Notes under the pieces: model-generated
Seen by the model: only the letters and a program-made list of their open reading frames with translations
Told to the model about the DNA's origin: nothing
Database searches by the model: none
Source of the DNA: Caryophanales bacterium
Lineage (GTDB): Bacteria; Bacillota; Bacilli; Bacillales; Amphibacillaceae
NCBI GenBank assembly: GCA_026168805.1
Contig: JAPFDS010000070.1
Coordinates: 1 to 64,000 of the forward strand
Direction: 5' to 3'
DNA: 64,000 nucleotides
Part shown: in pieces, positions 60,788-64,000 of the stretch
How the letters are laid out: each line of letters begins with the position of its first letter
Numbering within the stretch: position 1 is the stretch's first letter
Made by a program: the position numbers and the translations under genes

Positions 60788-62710
60788 TCAATCTTTGACA
60801 CCTTTCAATAATCTCAATCCGTTGAAGATAACTGCCAATGTACTTCCTTCATGAAAGATTACGGCAAATGTCATGTTCATTTGTCCGACCGTATTCAAGA
60901 CAACTAGCATTACAACGACAGCTAAAGCGATAAATATATTTTGCCAAACAACTTTTCGGAGTTTTTTAGCAACCCTATGCGTGTACGCAAATCTTGATAA
61001 GTCATTTTTCATTAATATTGCATCTGCTACATCAATTGCAATATCTGTTCCCTCTCCCATTGCAACCCCGATATCTGCTGCAACTAGAGCTGGAGCATCA
61101 TTCACACCATCGCCTACCATAGCCGTCACTGGATAGCTTTCCTTTAATTCAGATAGAATCGTAGCCTTTTCATCAGGCATAATATTCCCGCGAACTTCAT
61201 CAATGGCTAATTGGTGACCAATCGCTTCCCCTGTTCGTTTTGCGTCACCTGTAAGCATGACTGTGTGAATATCTTCGTCCTTAAAGTATTGAATAGCTTC
61301 TTTTGAAGTCTCTTTTGGTACGTCCTGAATCGCAATGAGCGCAAGCACTTCTTCATCTGATCCGAAATATACGACTGTCTTTCCAGCATCTTCAAACGTC
61401 TCTGTTTGCTCTTCGATATCAGGAGGGATTACCTCATATGAATTTGGCTTACCAATTTTATATGTCTCATTTTCAGCCGTCGCGATTAACCCAACACCAA
61501 TAATGTTTTCGACATCTATTTCTGTTGGTTGGATGTCTGTATAATGATTCATAATCGCTTGAGCAAGCGGGTGGTTTGACTTACTTTCCATTGAAACGAT
61601 AATATTTTCAAACTCTATTTGTTGTTCTTCCGTCACTTCTTTTCCAAAATATGCCTCTGTTACAACTGGTTTCCCTGTCGTTAATGTACCTGTTTTATCA
61701 AAAGCTACAGCTGTTACATCTGAAAGATTCGACAAATAGGATCCACCTTTAAATAATACGCCTCGTTTTGCTAAATTACTAATTGCTGAAAGTGTTGCCG
61801 GTATATCTGTTACTGCTAACGCACACGGAGATGTAGCAATGAGAAATACCATTGTACGGTAAAAACTGTCATATGTTGTCCACTCAAATACATATAAACC
61901 TAACAAAAAGAAAATCGGTGTGAGCAATAGAACAATTGTCACATAAACAGGCTCGATTTTTTTAATAAACGCAGCTGTTTTCGAAATGTTTTGCTGTGTT
62001 TGGCTAACCATTTCAATAATTTTTGCAATAACCGTCTCTGAACTATCTTTCGTCACTTCCATCACTAATGTACCTGATCCATTGATCGTACTTCCATATA
62101 AAGTATCCCCTGACTGCTTTTCTACAGGAATACTTTCCCCGGTGATGGATGACTGATCAACTGAGCTATTTCCTGACATGACGATACCATCTGTCGGTAT
62201 TTGATCGCCATTTAAAATCGAAAGTTTATCCCCGACTCGTAATAAAGAAACATCAACAACTTCAGTCTCACCATTTGCTTGCAATCTTCTAGCAGTCGTA
62301 GGGTTAATTTTAATTAAGTTTGTAATCTCTTTGTTACTCTTATCCTCTGCATAATGCTCCAAGAAGTGAGCTCCACCGAATATGAGAATGAGTAATGCCG
62401 CTTCCATATATTCACCAATGATGGCAGCCCCTAAAGCCGCTAAAGTCATTAAAATATGGATGTTCGGCATGAATTTCCTTCTCTTTATTGTTTGCTCGTA
62501 CGTATCGATAAAACCTTCAAGAATAATGTGATAACCCGATAATAACAAAGACGAAACATATAAAGTAGACTTTAAAGTACCTGCATTTACAAATAAGGCA
62601 ATCAAAAATGTAACAAGACCTGCGAAAAACAAAAAAACTTCAGCTTTACCGCCATGACTATGATCGTGATCATCGGAATGGTCATGATTATCATGTTTTA
62701 ATTCACTCAT
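60788..62710 (-). CDS. P1B-4-type metal-exporting ATPase
   Basis: A 640-residue metal pump with a His/Asp-rich N-terminus (NHDHSDDHDHSHGG) and no HMA domain, six membrane segments, the SPC motif at 294-296, phosphorylated Asp338 (DKTGTLTTG), TGDAKRTG, GDGVNDAPAL and the HEGST motif at 620-624 in the last membrane helix. SPC with HEG(S/T) defines the P1B-4 group (CoaT, PfeT/ZosA-like), which exports Co, Fe(II) or related ions, so this is not a second copper pump. GGAGAGAGATGT precedes the ATG. An ArsR-type sensor is encoded upstream on the same strand. Confidence 0.92.
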   Translation of the reverse strand: MSELKHDNHDHSDDHDHSHGGKAEVFLFFAGLVTFLIALFVNAGTLKSTLYVSSLLLSGYHIILEGFIDTYEQTIKRRKFMPNIHILMTLAALGAAIIGEYMEAALLILIFGGAHFLEHYAEDKSNKEITNLIKINPTTARRLQANGETEVVDVSLLRVGDKLSILNGDQIPTDGIVMSGNSSVDQSSITGESIPVEKQSGDTLYGSTINGSGTLVMEVTKDSSETVIAKIIEMVSQTQQNISKTAAFIKKIEPVYVTIVLLLTPIFFLLGLYVFEWTTYDSFYRTMVFLIATSPCALAVTDIPATLSAISNLAKRGVLFKGGSYLSNLSDVTAVAFDKTGTLTTGKPVVTEAYFGKEVTEEQQIEFENIIVSMESKSNHPLAQAIMNHYTDIQPTEIDVENIIGVGLIATAENETYKIGKPNSYEVIPPDIEEQTETFEDAGKTVVYFGSDEEVLALIAIQDVPKETSKEAIQYFKDEDIHTVMLTGDAKRTGEAIGHQLAIDEVRGNIMPDEKATILSELKESYPVTAMVGDGVNDAPALVAADIGVAMGEGTDIAIDVADAILMKNDLSRFAYTHRVAKKLRKVVWQNIFIALAVVVMLVVLNTVGQMNMTFAVIFHEGSTLAVIFNGLRLLKGVKD

Positions 62711-62760
62711 ACATCTCTCTCCTTTATTTATCTAATCACTGAATTAGATTTATATATTAG

Positions 62761-62780
62761 TATGTATTCATATGCACATA
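62761..62780 (-). promoter_or_regulatory. Candidate ArsR-type operator before P1B-4 ATPase
   Basis: TATGT and ACATA flank ATTCATATGC, and the site partly resembles the operator before the sensor gene. It lies about 50 nt upstream of the ATPase start. Confidence 0.4.
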
Positions 62781-62910
62781 TTTAAAGTATACTATATACG
62801 CGATTCTGTATGGAGATGGTATCCACAACTTTCTTCATCATTAAGATTCATTCATTTTACCCATCAGCATGCATACATGACCATATAGCCATATATAAAC
62901 TATAAAACTC

Positions 62911-63243
62911 TTACGTATGACGCGCGTGAGCTATCATTTGTTCTAAAATTTGTATGACGTGCTTATCATCGTGTGAATAGAATATCGTCGTTCCAGCACG
63001 ACGATTTTTAACTAATCGTAAATTTTTCAAAAATCGCAGTTGATGTGAAACCGTCGATTGGCCTAAATCTAATGTTTCAGCAATTTCATTTACGGAACAT
63101 TCTTTTTGATAAAGAAGATGTAATATTCGAATTCTCGTTGGATCCCCAAGTGCTTTAAAGGTTTGAGATACAATAAATAACGTTTCTTCATCTAAATCCG
63201 CTTCAGTTTGTGGGTTCCCACTTACTATTTCTTTATCCACCAT
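62911..63243 (-). CDS. ArsR/SmtB-family metal sensor
   Basis: A 110-residue winged-helix repressor. [18 protein letters not shown] and the recognition helix [14 protein letters not shown] are typical. The C-terminal helix carries a D-x-H ... H-x-x-H arrangement ([20 protein letters not shown]), the alpha-5 metal site of CzrA/SmtB-type zinc or cobalt sensors, while the alpha-3 ELCVCDL-type cysteine motif is replaced by ECSVNEI. The start at 63243 follows AAGGAAGGTGA. It should regulate itself and the adjacent P1B-4 ATPase in response to Zn, Co or a similar ion. Confidence 0.9.
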   Translation of the reverse strand: MVDKEIVSGNPQTEADLDEETLFIVSQTFKALGDPTRIRILHLLYQKECSVNEIAETLDLGQSTVSHQLRFLKNLRLVKNRRAGTTIFYSHDDKHVIQILEQMIAHARHT

Positions 63244-63261
63244 AAATATATTCACCTTCCT

Positions 63262-63283
63262 TATATGAACATATTATCATATA
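63262..63283 (-). promoter_or_regulatory. ArsR/CzrA-type operator
   Basis: TATATGA, 8 nt, TCATATA, a perfect dyad matching the 12-2-12 layout of SmtB/CzrA sites, just before the sensor gene. The remaining 63284-63490 shows only A/T-rich sequence and a weak T-rich hairpin remnant. Confidence 0.6.
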
Positions 63284-63490
63284 TGCATACTACATACAAC
63301 AATATTAACTATACATTTCTATCCTGTCAATGCGGATACTAAAACGAAACTATTATTATCGTTTATTTGCAGCAAAAATCCCTCTCCCACAAAAATGTAA
63401 GAAAGGGGTTTGTAAATATAAATATAAAATTCATGCATACCCTATCCACCACCATCCCTTCACATCAAGATTTCAGGAGTACAGAAAGAA

Positions 63491-63530
63491 ACACACTCCA
63501 AAGCAGCATACAACTACTTTGGAGTGTGTT
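63491..63530 (-). terminator. Terminator of SCO family gene
   Basis: ACACACTCCAAAG and CTTTGGAGTGTGT form a perfect 13-bp stem, followed on the minus strand by TTCTTTC. Confidence 0.75.
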
Positions 63531-63614
63531 TGAGTCAATTCCGTCTTTCCGCCATTGTCTGGGATCAATGGAAGGTAAACGAAAGCATGCTGTTGGATTC
63601 ATGAGGTTTTGTTT

Positions 63615-64000
63615 TTACATGACTTTTTTCGCGTCTTCAATAAGGTTCTCAAAATCTTGTTTTGATAAACCATCATACCATTTGATGACTTCACCTTCTG
63701 GGTTGATCAGGAAGAAGGATGTACTATGTGCGTATGCATGGTCTTCTGGTCCTCCACCATCTAAAACAGTTTGAAAGGATTCATTGGATAGTTCCTTTAT
63801 TGTGTTAAAGTCATATCCGGTTAAAAAGCTCATATTATCGAAGTGTGCCCCATATGATTCAACGAAGTCTTGCAATACATCTGGTGTATCATAGTCGGGA
63901 TCTACACTAAATCCAATGATTGGTGGTGTTAAGCCATCGTTACTTAGTGCTTCCTGTACATCGAGGATATTGGCTGTTGTTTGTGGGCATACCATCTTAC
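63615..64000 (-). CDS. SCO family protein, 5' end outside window
   Basis: The C-terminal 128 or more residues of a SCO1/SenC-type thioredoxin-fold protein that helps copper insertion into cytochrome c oxidase. The last codons seen at the edge read (N)GT-K-M-V-C-P-Q, and TGT at the cut codon would complete the family CxxxC copper motif. The conserved His is in HAYAHSTSFFLINPEGEV, with GFSVDPDYDTP before it. The first in-frame ATG is therefore internal, not the start. It fits the copper region and is transcribed toward the metal genes, ending at a strong hairpin. Confidence 0.85.
   Translation of the reverse strand, partial: KMVCPQTTANILDVQEALSNDGLTPPIIGFSVDPDYDTPDVLQDFVESYGAHFDNMSFLTGYDFNTIKELSNESFQTVLDGGGPEDHAYAHSTSFFLINPEGEVIKWYDGLSKQDFENLIEDAKKVM

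Noticed and set aside
60788..62710. Second copper ATPase (CopB)
   Set aside because: The transport motif is SPC with HEGST, not CPH or CPC, so it belongs to P1B-4.

Overview
The window looks like a chromosomal segment from a low-GC, Gram-positive Bacillaceae, probably halotolerant or alkali-tolerant. Supporting signs are AGGAGG-type ribosome binding sites, many GTG and TTG starts, typical Bacillus families (YehR/DUF1307, YitT, YdaT-like, YkoGHIJ-like, CsoR/CopZ/CopA, class D sortase, SA1320/DUF1672), very acidic secreted proteins and a BCCT osmolyte transporter. The genus cannot be named from the sequence alone. I saw no rRNA, tRNA, prophage, transposase gene or CRISPR array.

Layout. 0-4.2 kb: a hypothetical gene, two paralogous lipoproteins, a lipoprotein hydrolase, and a DUF3800 gene with a divergently transcribed small structured RNA. 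4.3-9.5 kb: a short UvrA-like ABC protein and four tandem YehR-family lipoproteins. 9.6-19.2 kb: membrane, sortase and lipoprotein genes, plus two NERD-domain genes with tandem palindromic repeat arrays. 20.2-32.2 kb: a complete-looking type IV pilus locus (prepilin peptidase, a leader RNA with terminator, VanW-like protein, PilB, PilT, PilC, pilin, PilM, PilN, PilO, minor pilins, PilX-like protein). 32.2-39.3 kb: 3-methyladenine glycosylase, M20 amidohydrolase, two PepSY proteins with a two-component system, and an STM3941-like membrane protein. 39.3-48.4 kb: an orphan repeat array, a YdaT-like gene behind a SigB-like promoter, lipoproteins, an SA1320/DUF1672 pair, a pentapeptide-repeat protein, and a third NERD gene with its array. 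48.4-54.5 kb: YitT, a large subtilase and a BCCT transporter. 54.5-64 kb: metal homeostasis, with a Fur-boxed flavin reductase, CsoR, CopA, two CopZ proteins, a glutaredoxin-like protein, a His-rich protein, a P1B-4 metal ATPase with an ArsR-type sensor, and the start of a SCO family gene cut by the window edge.

The most interesting signal is the repeated pairing of a NERD nuclease-like gene (NERD, zinc ribbon, C-terminal helical or HTH-like region) with a tandem array that starts 20-50 bp after its stop codon. There are three NERD paralogues and three sequence-unrelated repeat families. All arrays have a 50-52 bp period, 5-9 units and an internal inverted repeat. The first NERD gene has arrays of one family on both sides. 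The third family also occurs as an orphan array 8.3 kb away. This looks like a self-associated gene-plus-repeat module, possibly a repeat-spreading, repeat-binding or nuclease-guarding system, and I know of no description of it.
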